Notes: generated from the letters alone by a model not told the origin. A stretch of 64,000 bases of DNA from Calothrix sp. NIES-4105 (GCF_002368415.1 NZ_AP018290.1:8671717-8735716), one strand, 5' to 3'. Positions 54,423 through 63,389 are shown, numbered from the stretch's first letter. Made by a program: numbers and translations.

Positions 54423-54644
54423 ACGCTATCACAAGCGTACATTTTATTTGACACTGGTAATATTTGTATTTTTCGTATCAATTTCGGAACAGTGTTTTGA
54501 CGCTCGACTAGTAGGTATAATTATCCTTGGCTAAAGTTTAATTGATATCAAATTGCGAGGCTTACGGAAATCAAATCAGGTGTTTTGTACTAATACAATC
54601 TCAAAATCTAAATTACGGAAAATTCTCAAACTTTTATTTATTTT

Positions 54645-54836
54645 TTGTGGAATGGGCAGAGAAAGCCCGTTTCAAATATAGCGTAGCTTGCCCGTTTCAA
54701 ATATAGCGTAGCTTGCCCGTTTCAAATATAGCGTAGCTTGCCCGTTTCAAATATAGGGTAGCTTGCCCGTTCCAAATATAGGGTAGCTTGCCCGTTCTAA
54801 AATATAGGGCGGGCTTTTGACACCCACCCCACAAGA
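54645..54836. repeat. 25-bp minisatellite inside a TGTGGAACAGGC-type element
   Basis: Outer ends TTGTGGAATGGGC and CACCCACCCCACAAGAT frame five to six head-to-tail copies of GCCCGTTTCAAATATAGCG + TAGCTT. Later copies change GCG to GGG and one T to C. It lies in a 440-base gap between the HEAT gene and the 473-residue gene. Confidence 0.85.
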
Positions 54837-54865
54837 TAATTTTAGGTGTTTTATTTGGAAGACTC

Positions 54866-56266
54866 TTAGGTATCTACATTTGTGGGAATTTTCGTACTGT
54901 AATACTCAGTTTTGGCGTATACTCCAATTATGGTATCGCCTACTTCAAAAAATGTGCCTTTTTTTTCATCCTCACTAAACTGTAAATTTGGATATTTTGC
55001 TGCAAGCTCTATAGCCGAAAGTGCTTTTGCATCGATTTCGTCAGGTAAAATTCCAGTTGAACCGATGTAAAAAATAAACGGTGAAATATTTTCGCGGTAA
55101 ACCCTTTCTATATGATGCCCTAACTTAGTATTTGCCGTTGTAAAAGCTGTTACCGTTTCTTCTTTATTTACCGTAATACCTTTTCGCTTGTCTTCTAATA
55201 TGCTAGCTAAGGCGCCTGCACCAACTTTATTGAGTATTGTACTAACGATACCGTTACCCTCGAAGCCAAGAAAGTCATCAAAAATAGGCGCCATCAAGTT
55301 ATCAACTGCTGTAATCTTCATGCGCGCTTTATGTGACTTACGTCGAAAGCGAATGTTTTCTTCCCATGCCATTTCAAATATTGCCTTTTGAAAGACTTCC
55401 CCAGTTTCACTATCATAAGCACGGTACATCCTATCAAGAAATTTATTCGCGCTCATTAATTTACTGAAATTAAGAATGTCTCGACTACCGATATCAATTT
55501 TATAGCTAGTACGTGTATCAATTAGACCCGTGGCTAGTGCTATATTGATATCAGTATACTCGTTTGTAGTCGGAAAATTGAGATAAACATTCTTTGACAG
55601 ATAATGTTTTTGCAATTCATCTAATTGATCTGGTACATATACATCTGATTTCTGCTTGAGATGTGCCCTGATAATACTTACTAACACTTTCATCTGGGCA
55701 AGTTCATAAAATACCCCATCTACACTTTTGTAATGTGCATCGAATGTCACTAGAGGTAACTTATCGAGTTGGATTTCATACTCCAAGCGAAAATCAAATT
55801 TTTCTGCTATAATTAGACCCCTAGCTCTAAGTAAATTAAAAACTTTCTTCGCACTAATTTTGATTCGTATCGACTCGATATTAACTTCACCATCACTTAC
55901 GACTGTATAATTATTAAAAGTGTAAAGGTCATTAGTTAGTAAACCTGCAACTTCGATGATTGGTGTTTTATCTTCTGCTGTTACTAATCTAACCCGACGT
56001 TTTATAAGCATGTTAATAGTGGCAGTGTTGCGGTTAAGTTCAAACGTCCCCATATCAACATACTCACCTGTATCTATATAGTGAGTTTTTAACCAAGGTT
56101 CAATTAAGTCTCCGTTGGTATCGCGCACACCTTTTAAACGTTTAATTCCTTGACGTTGGTAATTTTCCTGTAAATGCTTAAAGTTGATTATAATGCTGTT
56201 GCGATGTTCCTCTAAGATTTTAATCAATTCCAGCAGCGATATTTGGGCGCCTGTTTTATAAGTCAT
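54866..56266 (-). CDS. Uncharacterised 466-residue protein
   Basis: From ATG 56266 (MTYKTGAQISLLELIKILEE), preceded by a strong AGGGAGGG; the frame opens at 56287. It is a soluble protein with mixed structure. The N-terminal helix region (EEHRNSIIINFKHLQENYQRQG), a beta-rich middle part and a C-terminal EDEKKGTFFEVGDTIIGVYAK strand are the recognisable parts. No signal peptide or membrane segment. I do not recognise the family; nothing in the sequence suggests phage structural proteins strongly. It is monocistronic, divergent from the caspase-like gene. Confidence 0.7.
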   Translation of the reverse strand: MTYKTGAQISLLELIKILEEHRNSIIINFKHLQENYQRQGIKRLKGVRDTNGDLIEPWLKTHYIDTGEYVDMGTFELNRNTATINMLIKRRVRLVTAEDKTPIIEVAGLLTNDLYTFNNYTVVSDGEVNIESIRIKISAKKVFNLLRARGLIIAEKFDFRLEYEIQLDKLPLVTFDAHYKSVDGVFYELAQMKVLVSIIRAHLKQKSDVYVPDQLDELQKHYLSKNVYLNFPTTNEYTDINIALATGLIDTRTSYKIDIGSRDILNFSKLMSANKFLDRMYRAYDSETGEVFQKAIFEMAWEENIRFRRKSHKARMKITAVDNLMAPIFDDFLGFEGNGIVSTILNKVGAGALASILEDKRKGITVNKEETVTAFTTANTKLGHHIERVYRENISPFIFYIGSTGILPDEIDAKALSAIELAAKYPNLQFSEDEKKGTFFEVGDTIIGVYAKTEYYSTKIPTNVDT

Positions 56267-56282
56267 GGTTGTACCCTCCCTT

Positions 56283-56310
56283 GGCAACGGATATGAACGG
56301 ATGTAACGGA
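56283..56310. repeat. ACGGAT-type repeat (copy 3)
   Basis: GGCAACGGATATGAACGGATG + TAACGGATAATTTTTTC: a half copy of the elements at 9918 and 15236, lacking the complementary arm, upstream of the 466-residue protein gene. Confidence 0.65.
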
Positions 56311-56560
56311 TAATTTTTTCTTACAATGCAGATATTGCAAAATGTTTACTATATGGCGCCTTACATTTACAGCAGTCTTGTCGGCGCCGTGAATAGTTAT
56401 ATGGTACTTTAGTACCATCAAATTGTCAAGGCGAACTCACTTCAGCCGCAAATATCAGTATATTTCTTTATATAAGTTTAAAAAAGTACTTGTAAAATCT
56501 CAAACGAAAGTCATTAAAATTGAGACTAGTTAGACGGCAAATCAATAACAAGACTCAATC

Positions 56561-57874
56561 ATGGGGTATTTTATGCATCGCCAGTTTTTTTCGGGTACTG
56601 TTTTAGCTGTGCTATTTGCTACTCAATTACTCGAAATGGCTCCTAGTTTTGCAGTGACTACAAGTAGTTGTTCGATGCAGCATGATATTAGAGCGTTAGA
56701 AGCAAGCTGGAACAAGCTGGTAGTGGGGATAACAAGTTTGCTTAAACAAGATAAAGTTGCAAGTAACTCGAAGAATAATTTCAATTTCTTGGTTTTAGCG
56801 GGTGGTGGCGCCCCAGACCATAATGAAATAGCGTTAGAAAAAAACGTTCTTTACTTTCAGCGAACGCTTAAAGAGTTGGGATATAACCAAAGTCGCGCAT
56901 CGGTATACTTTGCCAATGGTAATGACGGTGAAGCAACAATTCGCTATATAGATGATACAGGCAACGAGAAATTTAAAGTGCCAGCCATTCCTGAACTCAA
57001 AGGCGCCTCAACTTTTAGTAATTTGGAAAGCTGGGTACAGCAAGCTAGCAAAACTCCTGAAAAACCAATATTAATGTACTTTACAGGGCATGGAATTCCT
57101 AATGAACAAGATTTGGACAATAACTCATTGACACTTTGGAATCGACAATCAATGAGTGTTAAACAATTTTCGACAATGCTTGATAAAATGCCTCAAGAGA
57201 CACCAGTTGCGGTAGTGATGGCGCAGTGTTTTTCTGGTTCTTTTGCCAATTTTATCTATACTGGAGGAGATCCAAAGCGTCCAGTTGCGCTACAAACGCG
57301 CTGTGGTTTCTTTGCCACAATTAAAACATTACCTTCGGTGGGATGTACACCACTCGTTAACGAAGCTGATTATAAAGATTATAGTTCAAGCTTCTTTGCT
57401 GGTTTGAGCGGTAAAAATCGAATTGGGCAGCCTGTAGCTTCAGCCGATTATAACAAAGATAATAAAGTCTCCTATGCTGAGGCTCATGCTTTTGCTAAAG
57501 TTGACGAGCAAACAATGGATTTGCCTATTTCAACTTCGGAATCTTGGCTACAAGAAAAAGCTACTTCCAAAGATATAGAAACAATATCACAGCAACCAAT
57601 AAGCAAAATTCTTCTCGAAGCGCGTCCTGAGCAAAAGTATGTGGTGAATTCGATAGTGAAAATGTTTAATTGGAATATTACTAAATCTTTTAGCAGTAAC
57701 TACGAGCAATTAAGCGCAGCTAAATATGATACCGAAGAAAAACAAGCTTATTTAAAACGCTTAGGTATGGAACTTATAGATATCAGTATGGAAAATAACA
57801 TTCGCAAATCGGGGAATCAGCAGCAAATTGCGATTTTGAATAAGCTGCTTAAATGTGAGAGTTCAACACCCTAA
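56561..57874 (+). CDS. Secreted caspase-like (C14/C13-type) peptidase with an EF-hand loop
   Basis: A 437-residue protein. An N-terminal signal peptide (hydrophobic FSGTVLAVLFATQLLEMAP, cleavage about residue 30) sends it to the periplasm. The caspase-like domain has the catalytic dyad His177 (YFTGHGIP) and Cys223 (VVMAQCFSGSF). At 296-307 the segment DYNKDNKVSYAE fits a calcium-binding EF-hand loop (D-x-N-x-D-N-x-V-S-x-x-E). The C-terminal 110 residues are helical and uncharacterised. Likely a calcium-controlled secreted cysteine protease of unknown target. It stands alone with promoter-size space upstream. Confidence 0.82.
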   Translation: MGYFMHRQFFSGTVLAVLFATQLLEMAPSFAVTTSSCSMQHDIRALEASWNKLVVGITSLLKQDKVASNSKNNFNFLVLAGGGAPDHNEIALEKNVLYFQRTLKELGYNQSRASVYFANGNDGEATIRYIDDTGNEKFKVPAIPELKGASTFSNLESWVQQASKTPEKPILMYFTGHGIPNEQDLDNNSLTLWNRQSMSVKQFSTMLDKMPQETPVAVVMAQCFSGSFANFIYTGGDPKRPVALQTRCGFFATIKTLPSVGCTPLVNEADYKDYSSSFFAGLSGKNRIGQPVASADYNKDNKVSYAEAHAFAKVDEQTMDLPISTSESWLQEKATSKDIETISQQPISKILLEARPEQKYVVNSIVKMFNWNITKSFSSNYEQLSAAKYDTEEKQAYLKRLGMELIDISMENNIRKSGNQQQIAILNKLLKCESSTP

Positions 57875-57959
57875 TAACTCCGCGCCGACGCGCCGACTGT
57901 ACGGGCGGGTTTACTCAAATGAGCGATTATTTACCAGGATATAGGTTAACCCGCCCCGA

Positions 57960-58379
57960 CTAACTATTAAATATTTCTAATATTTGACGACAAATTTGCT
58001 TGAGTCGTTCCCCTACTTGGTCTGATGGCATCGTGGCGCCTACAAACTTCCAGTTTTCCACCGTTGATAGGCGCCAAGCTTCACCGCGATGATCGAAACC
58101 AGCAACTTCGATACCAACACAAAAACGCGAATTAGTCTCTGGGTCTAAATGCAAGCGAATTTGAAATAGTAAACTGCGAACACGCCACGACCGACTAATG
58201 CCAGGAAAATGAAAACCAATATCAATTGAATCTGGATCAACTAACTCGCGCGTGTCAGGGTCATTATGCCAAGGTTTAAGATCAGATTTAGCATCTGGAA
58301 ATTCGTGTTTGAACAAATTAACTACGGTGGCGATTTTGCTGGTAAATTCAAGGCTGGTTGCCATCTCAGCTGCGTTCAC
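57960..58379 (-). CDS. Conserved cyanobacterial-type hypothetical protein
   Basis: A 139-residue protein with a GTG start at 58379 supported by GGAGG seven bases upstream (an ATG at 58364 has no such site). Strand-rich core: IDIGFHFPGISRSWRVRSLLFQIRL, RFCVGIEVAGFDHRGEAWRLS. No signal peptide. The family is not recognised. Convergent with the caspase-like gene. Confidence 0.6.
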   Translation of the reverse strand: MNAAEMATSLEFTSKIATVVNLFKHEFPDAKSDLKPWHNDPDTRELVDPDSIDIGFHFPGISRSWRVRSLLFQIRLHLDPETNSRFCVGIEVAGFDHRGEAWRLSTVENWKFVGATMPSDQVGERLKQICRQILEIFNS

Positions 58380-58763
58380 GAATTTTCCTCCATTCTTACT
58401 GCATCAATTCCTTAATTTTTGACAACGAAAAAACTGCCACGCAGGCTTGCCTTATTGGTGTTACAGCTTATCAAGACTTTCACGATAAAGCAACTTCATT
58501 CATCACCATTTGATAATATTTGTTTCTTTAGTTATATTTTTTGAAACTTATGATACGAAAATTTTTGAGCTAATTTATAATATATATTGAGTAATTATAC
58601 TCAATTTAACGCTGACGTGATAAAAGTTGCCAGTTTTGTAGTATGTAAGTTTTGAGCCTTTGTTTATCACCCACGTTCAGAAACCAAGAATTGCTAATAA
58701 GCACTCGTAAACGAGGCCGCTCCGATCTAAAATGACAACTGTTATACGGCTAACAAATCGGCT
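58380..58763. other. AT-rich intergenic region before psbQ
   Basis: About 380 bases holding the start of the 57960 gene and the promoter of psbQ. I see no hairpin, repeat or gene in it. Confidence 0.5.
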
Positions 58764-58769
58764 TTGCTT

Positions 58770-59237
58770 ATGGCGCGTCAACGGAGCATCATTTCCTTAA
58801 TACTGGTATTTTTGGCAACTTTCTTAATGAGTTGTGGTGGACCTAGTGTTGCAACTCCACCTCCAACCTATACGCAAGCGCAACTGGAAAAGATTGAGGG
58901 ATATTTGACTGATATCGTAGCAGTACGCGACCGTAAATCAGAACTTGGAAAGTTAATCCTCGAAAAAGAATGGATTAAGGTAGGTAATTTTATACATGGA
59001 CCAATGGCGGAAGCGCGTTTGGACATGACATATATTGTTCCTAACCTATTGCCATCTGAACAGGCGCCTGCGCGTAAAGTCGCACGCGATGTGTTCGACC
59101 ACCTAGTCAAAGTTGACCAAGCGGCTTCTTCTGGTAATCAGATAGCTGCTGCAACCAACTATGAGGCGGTATATTCGGATATTGACAAATTCTTGAATTT
59201 AATGCCCCCCAAGCTTAATTCCCAAGAACAAGGTTAA
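58770..59237 (+). CDS. psbQ: Photosystem II extrinsic protein PsbQ (CyanoQ)
   Basis: A 155-residue lipoprotein from ATG 58770 (MARQRSIISLILVFLATFL); TTG 58764 is possible. A lipobox LMSC follows the hydrophobic stretch, so the mature protein is lipid-anchored at the lumenal side of the thylakoid. The four-helix-bundle body (EKIEGYLTDIVAVRDRKSELGKL, WIKVGNFIHGPMAEARLDMTYI, RDVFDHLVKVDQAAS) matches CyanoQ. It stabilises the oxygen-evolving centre. No other psb gene lies nearby. Confidence 0.93.
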   Translation: MARQRSIISLILVFLATFLMSCGGPSVATPPPTYTQAQLEKIEGYLTDIVAVRDRKSELGKLILEKEWIKVGNFIHGPMAEARLDMTYIVPNLLPSEQAPARKVARDVFDHLVKVDQAASSGNQIAAATNYEAVYSDIDKFLNLMPPKLNSQEQG

Positions 59238-59287
59238 TCTTAAATAAAGGGGCTAGGGCTTAGTCCCTAGTCTCTATTCTCTTAATC

Positions 59288-60415
59288 ATGCACGTAGCAA
59301 TTATCGGATGTGGCGTAGTCGGCGCCGCTCTTGCGTATGAACTGAGTCAAGTTCCAGGATTAAAAATTACTGTCTTCGACCAAAAACCGCCTGCACAAGC
59401 TTCAACAGGGGCGGCATTAGGTGTATTAATGGGCATTATTAGCCACAAGACTAAGGGTAAAGCGTGGCGAATGCGAGAACAGAGTATTGCGACTTACTCT
59501 AAATGGGTTCCGCTCTTAGAAGCTGTTTCTGGGCGTAAAATACCTTTTAACCGTCAGGGAATCTTGATGTTACTAACTCCTGATGATCCTCCTTATCAAG
59601 GGGGGCAGGGGGGATCACAATGGGAAAATCTTGCAGCAATTCGTGCTAAACAAGGTTGGCAGTTGGAAGTATGGGACACAGCTAAACTCAAGCAAGCTTG
59701 TCCGCAAATAAATACTGAAAAATTAATCGGCGCCGTATATTCTCCATGTGACCGTCAACTCGACCCAACAACATTGACATTAGCTTTGGTAGATGGAGCT
59801 TCTTCAAACGGTGTTAGTTTCAAATTTGGTGTAGAAGTTCATGGGTTTAGTCCTGTAAGTATGAACTCAGAGCAAGTGTGCCAATATATTCAGACCAGCG
59901 ATGGTAAAATATCCGTGGACAAAGTGATTATATCTGCTGGGCTTGGTTCTTCTGGCTTAACAGCACAGTTAAATCAAAAAATAGATATTCGTCCCGTATT
60001 AGGGCAAGCTATACACTTCCACGTTGGACATGCACTTGGCAACCCAGATTTTCAGCCAGCGATTACAGGAAATGATGTACATATTGTTCCATGCGGCGCC
60101 GGTATTGTACCCGCAACAGATTATTGGATAGGCGCCACCGTTGAGTTTCCTAACACCGATGGATATAGCTTACCTCCCGACGCTGAATTATTAGAGTCAG
60201 TTAAACAACAAGCTATCTCTTTTTGCCCCGAACTAAAGAACGCGACTATTACGCGCACATGGTCAGGGTTACGTCCTCGTCCCGAAGGGCGCCCTGCACC
60301 AATTATTGAAAAACTACCTGGGTATAGTAATATCCTTGTAGCTACAGGACATTATCGTAACGGTGTTTTGCTGGCGCCTGCTACTGCGGTAACAATTCGT
60401 GAGATGATTATTTGA
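59288..60415 (+). CDS. FAD-dependent oxidoreductase (glycine oxidase/DAO type)
   Basis: A 375-residue flavoprotein. It begins MHVAIIGCGVVGAALAYELSQ with the Rossmann GxGxxG motif, then VFDQKPPAQASTGAALGVL, and has the DAO C-terminal pattern TRTWSGLRPRPEGRPAPI and NILVATGHYRNGVLLAPAT. The best match by eye is the ThiO/glycine oxidase or D-amino-acid dehydrogenase group. The substrate is unproved; no thiG is adjacent. The alpha/beta hydrolase gene follows in the same direction after 33 bases. Confidence 0.88.
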   Translation: MHVAIIGCGVVGAALAYELSQVPGLKITVFDQKPPAQASTGAALGVLMGIISHKTKGKAWRMREQSIATYSKWVPLLEAVSGRKIPFNRQGILMLLTPDDPPYQGGQGGSQWENLAAIRAKQGWQLEVWDTAKLKQACPQINTEKLIGAVYSPCDRQLDPTTLTLALVDGASSNGVSFKFGVEVHGFSPVSMNSEQVCQYIQTSDGKISVDKVIISAGLGSSGLTAQLNQKIDIRPVLGQAIHFHVGHALGNPDFQPAITGNDVHIVPCGAGIVPATDYWIGATVEFPNTDGYSLPPDAELLESVKQQAISFCPELKNATITRTWSGLRPRPEGRPAPIIEKLPGYSNILVATGHYRNGVLLAPATAVTIREMII

Positions 60416-60448
60416 TAAAACCCAAATACAAGCAACGAATAAAAAACC

Positions 60449-61300
60449 GTGTCAGTAGCAGAAAAAAAGATAAAAATCGACTCATTAGAATGGTTTTACC
60501 GCGAATCTGAACCTATCGGTCGTAGCGATTTACTACCCGTAATATTACTACATGGAATAGTATCACAAAGCTACAGTTGGCGAAATATTTTGCCAGCATT
60601 AGCACAGCAGGGAACACACGCAATCGCACCTGACTGGATTGGATACGGCTTTTCTTCTAAACCTGAAAAACGCGACTTTGCGTATACACCAGATGCATTT
60701 ATTACTGCACTAGAAAATTTTATTAAAGAATTAAAGCTTGAAAGATTTTCTTTAGTCGTTCAGGGTTTTCTAGGTTCAGTTGGGTTGCAATATGCTTTAC
60801 GTCATCCTGAACAAGTCGCTAATATCGCAATTTTGAATGCACCAATTACACAAACTGCGAAATTACCTTGGAAAATTCAGCAAATGGGTTTACCCTTAGC
60901 AGGTGAGATGATGACTCAAGACCCATTATTAGTTGATAGAACATTAGAAGGTGGCGCCCGTTATCGTATCGATGACAAGCATTTAGATATTTATCGTAAA
61001 CCATATTTAAAAAGTTCTTCATCAGGACGCGCGCTTTTAGCGACTATTCGTAACTTGCAACTCGATAAAGCCATGCAAGAAATCGAAACTGGATTTAAAG
61101 AATGGAAGCAACCCGTGTTAGTGCAATGGGGAGCAATAGACCCTTGGTTATCTGTGGATATGGCAGAAACATTTTCTAAAGCTGCACCCAGTGCTGAGTT
61201 AGTCAAACTCAATAACGTCGGTCACTACCCGCAAGAACATTATCACGAAACAATATTGCAAGACTTGTTACCATTCATGCGACACTCAGAAAAATCATAA
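60449..61300 (+). CDS. Alpha/beta-hydrolase-fold protein lacking the usual nucleophile
   Basis: A 283-residue protein with a GTG start. It has the hydrolase fold: LHGIVSQSYSWRNILPAL oxyanion region, DWIGYGFSSKP, and the late acid-histidine region (WGAIDPWLS; NVGHYPQEH). But the nucleophile elbow is SLVVQGFLGSVGLQY, where the Ser/Asp nucleophile position is a glycine. The acid and base are kept, so it is probably a binding or accessory protein, or uses unusual chemistry. It may be co-transcribed with the FAD oxidoreductase gene. Confidence 0.8.
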   Translation: MSVAEKKIKIDSLEWFYRESEPIGRSDLLPVILLHGIVSQSYSWRNILPALAQQGTHAIAPDWIGYGFSSKPEKRDFAYTPDAFITALENFIKELKLERFSLVVQGFLGSVGLQYALRHPEQVANIAILNAPITQTAKLPWKIQQMGLPLAGEMMTQDPLLVDRTLEGGARYRIDDKHLDIYRKPYLKSSSSGRALLATIRNLQLDKAMQEIETGFKEWKQPVLVQWGAIDPWLSVDMAETFSKAAPSAELVKLNNVGHYPQEHYHETILQDLLPFMRHSEKS

Positions 61301-61305
61301 AACTA

Positions 61306-61338
61306 TCTTGTGGAACAGGCATCCTGCCTGTCCTACAA
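61306..61338. repeat. TGTGGAACAGGC-type palindrome after the hydrolase gene
   Basis: CTTGTGGAACAGGCATCCTG + CCTGTCCTACAA, a compact imperfect hairpin located 6 bases past the stop codon. It is the shortest and cleanest member of the family. The rest of the 310-base gap holds nothing recognisable. Confidence 0.7.
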
Positions 61339-61610
61339 TATTTATGATTTTAAATACTCTAGTAACCAACTTGGTAAAACTAACAACATCCGTACACGTA
61401 TACAAAAATACTAGCGATTCTCAATATCAAAATGCGTGAATAGTTAAACCCTTATATTTCAAGGATAACACTTAGCAATCCTTTACTGAGAATGATTATT
61501 ATCGGCTTAAGTAATATTTCGTAACTAAGATAAATATGATTCAATCTGGCGTTATATATTATTCACTAAACCATCAATTTTGATGAAATGTTCTGAAGGT
61601 ATAACTAGAA

Positions 61611-62477
61611 ATGGCACAAGCATCCGATATTGGTTCCAAGCGTCTAATTAGTTTGGCGCCGCAGCAATGGGTAAATTGGTTAACAAACACTTCAGATATT
61701 GCGGTTAAAGAAATTCTCAACTCCGAATTTCAGTGGGTAAGTCGTGAAAGTGATGTTTTAATCCGTGCGAATAGTCCAAGACATGGAGAATTTCTTATCC
61801 TCAACGAGTTACAGTTGCGCTATAAATCTTATATGCCGAGACGAGTACGCGCATACGCAGCATTATCAGAAGAAAAATTCAATTTACCTACTTACCCTAT
61901 CCTCATCAACATTCTCAAACATAGCGACACCAAAGTACCTACAAAATTCAGATCAAAATTTATGGGTTTGTTGGCGCATCAAGACTATAAAGTTATCAAC
62001 CTTTGGGAGATTGACGCACAAGTAGCTTTTAATGGAGTGTCTTCCTTGCTACCATTTGTGCCAATTCTTAAAAACGGTGGTGATGAAGCTACAATTGAAC
62101 AAGCATTACGAGTACTGCGTGCTGACGAGGAATTAGAGCAATTTGAAATGCTCCTGGGTTTCTTTGCTACATTTGTGTTAGATAGTCCATTAGTCCAAAG
62201 CATCATGAGGTTAGATATGGCGGTACTACAACAATCTCCTTGGTATCAGCAAATTCTCAAAGAAGGACAGCAAATAGGAGAAGAAATTGGTGAGCAACGG
62301 GGTGAGCAACGGGGTATCTTATCAGCAATTGAGTTAGGGCTGGAGTTAAAATTCGGCGCCGAAGCATTACAATTAATGGAACCTATTTCTCAAATCTCTG
62401 ATTTAGACCGACTTAAAATAATTAAAGATGCAATAAAAGTTGTGCATACCTTGGATGAATTGCGTCAATTAATTTAA
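61611..62477 (+). CDS. Rpn/PD-(D/E)XK transposase-family protein
   Basis: A 288-residue protein of the family of recombination-promoting nuclease-like proteins common in cyanobacteria. Nuclease-type core: SDVLIRANSPRHGEFLILNELQL with the aspartate and ExQ, then MPRRVRAYAALSEEKFNLPTYPIL. The C-terminal half is helical with GQQIGEEIGEQRGEQRG and FGAEALQLMEPISQI. It probably encodes a DNA-cleaving domain of unknown role. A partial duplicate of bases 62114-62197 follows at 62582-62660. Confidence 0.75.
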   Translation: MAQASDIGSKRLISLAPQQWVNWLTNTSDIAVKEILNSEFQWVSRESDVLIRANSPRHGEFLILNELQLRYKSYMPRRVRAYAALSEEKFNLPTYPILINILKHSDTKVPTKFRSKFMGLLAHQDYKVINLWEIDAQVAFNGVSSLLPFVPILKNGGDEATIEQALRVLRADEELEQFEMLLGFFATFVLDSPLVQSIMRLDMAVLQQSPWYQQILKEGQQIGEEIGEQRGEQRGILSAIELGLELKFGAEALQLMEPISQISDLDRLKIIKDAIKVVHTLDELRQLI

Positions 62478-62535
62478 AATTAAAAACCAAGTGTGTGAAC
62501 ATATTAACAAATATACGACTACTATTTGATTGTTG

Positions 62536-62575
62536 AAATGTAAGTAGGGTGGCTTAAGCCACCTTACAAATTAGG
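62536..62575. repeat. Short hairpin GTAGGGTGGCTTAAGCCACCTTAC
   Basis: An 8-base near-perfect stem around TTAA (GGGTGGCTTAAGCCACC). It follows the Rpn-like gene and could act as its terminator, though no T run is present. Confidence 0.55.
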
Positions 62576-62581
62576 ATTGTT

Positions 62582-62660
62582 GCGCGCTGACGAGGAATCA
62601 GAGCAATTTGAAATGCTCCTAGGTTTTTTGCTACATTTGTGTTAGATAGTCCATTAGTTC
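62582..62660 (+). pseudogene. Partial duplicate of the Rpn-like gene
   Basis: About 80 bases nearly match 62114-62197 of the gene upstream (GCTGACGAGGAATCAGAGC, then AATTTGAAATGCTCCTAGG), with a one-base deletion (GGTTTTTTGC against GGTTTCTTTGC). There is no start or stop of its own. It is a degraded copy left 470 bases downstream. Confidence 0.8.
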
Positions 62661-62780
62661 ACCTTATATATCCTCACGAGAGAAATTACCCCAAACTTAT
62701 TGACGCATTTGAGCTATATCTAATTCAGTAATATTACTACCACGCCATAAATCCCGCAAAGATTTTCGTGGCAGAAACAC

Positions 62781-62827
62781 AAAAACCCAGCCGAATAGAC
62801 TGAGTTTAAGTTGGGATAAGTTCCCGC
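62781..62827 (-). ncRNA. Candidate small RNA, array unit 1
   Basis: On the minus strand TATAAT (62834-62839) precedes an expected 5' end near 62827. The RNA would have a GGGA/UCCC hairpin, then the stem AACTCAGTC/GGCTGGGTT (with two G-U pairs) followed by a U-rich tract ending near 62781. Confidence 0.45.
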
Positions 62828-62932
62828 GCGTTAATTATATAGATTAGATATAGTCGTTTGTATATTATCTACTACCCAACCACGGTTGATGATTTCGGAA
62901 AAACTGACTTACTGATAAATGTGCAGAAACAC

Positions 62933-62979
62933 AAAAACCCAGCCGAATAGACTGAGTTTAAGTTGGGATAAGTTCCCGC
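62933..62979 (-). ncRNA. Candidate small RNA, array unit 2
   Basis: Same structure as unit 1, with minus-strand TATAAT at 62986-62991. The only change near the 5' end is GCACG for GCGCG. Confidence 0.45.
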
Positions 62980-63085
62980 ACGTTAATTATATAGATTAGA
63001 TATAGTCGTTTGTATATTATCTACTACCTAACCACGGTTGATGATTTCGGAAAAACTGACTCGCTGATAAATGTGGCAGAAACAC

Positions 63086-63132
63086 AAAAACCCAGTCGGG
63101 TAGACTGAGTTGAAGTTGGGATAAGTTCCCGC
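63086..63132 (-). ncRNA. Candidate small RNA, array unit 3
   Basis: Same structure, TATAAT at 63139-63144. The terminator stem is AACTCAGTC/GACTGGGTT with one G-U pair and loop TACCC. Confidence 0.45.
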
Positions 63133-63237
63133 GCGTTAATTATATAGATTAGATATAGCCGTTTGTATATTATCTACTACCCAACCACGGTTGATGATTT
63201 CGGAAAAACTGACTCGCTGATAAATGTGCAGAAACAC

Positions 63238-63284
63238 AAAAACCCAGTCGAATAGACTGAGTTGAAGTTGGGATAAGTTCCCGC
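63238..63284 (-). ncRNA. Candidate small RNA, array unit 4
   Basis: Same structure. Stem as in unit 3, loop TATTC. Confidence 0.45.
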
Positions 63285-63389
63285 GCGTTAATTATATAGA
63301 TTAGATATAGTCGTTTGTATATTATCTACTACCCAACCACGGTTGATGATTTCGGAAAAACTGACTCACTGATAAATGTGCAGAAACAC

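Noticed and set aside
54664-54820. CRISPR-like repeat
   Set aside because: The 25-bp units are directly adjacent without spacers; it is a minisatellite.
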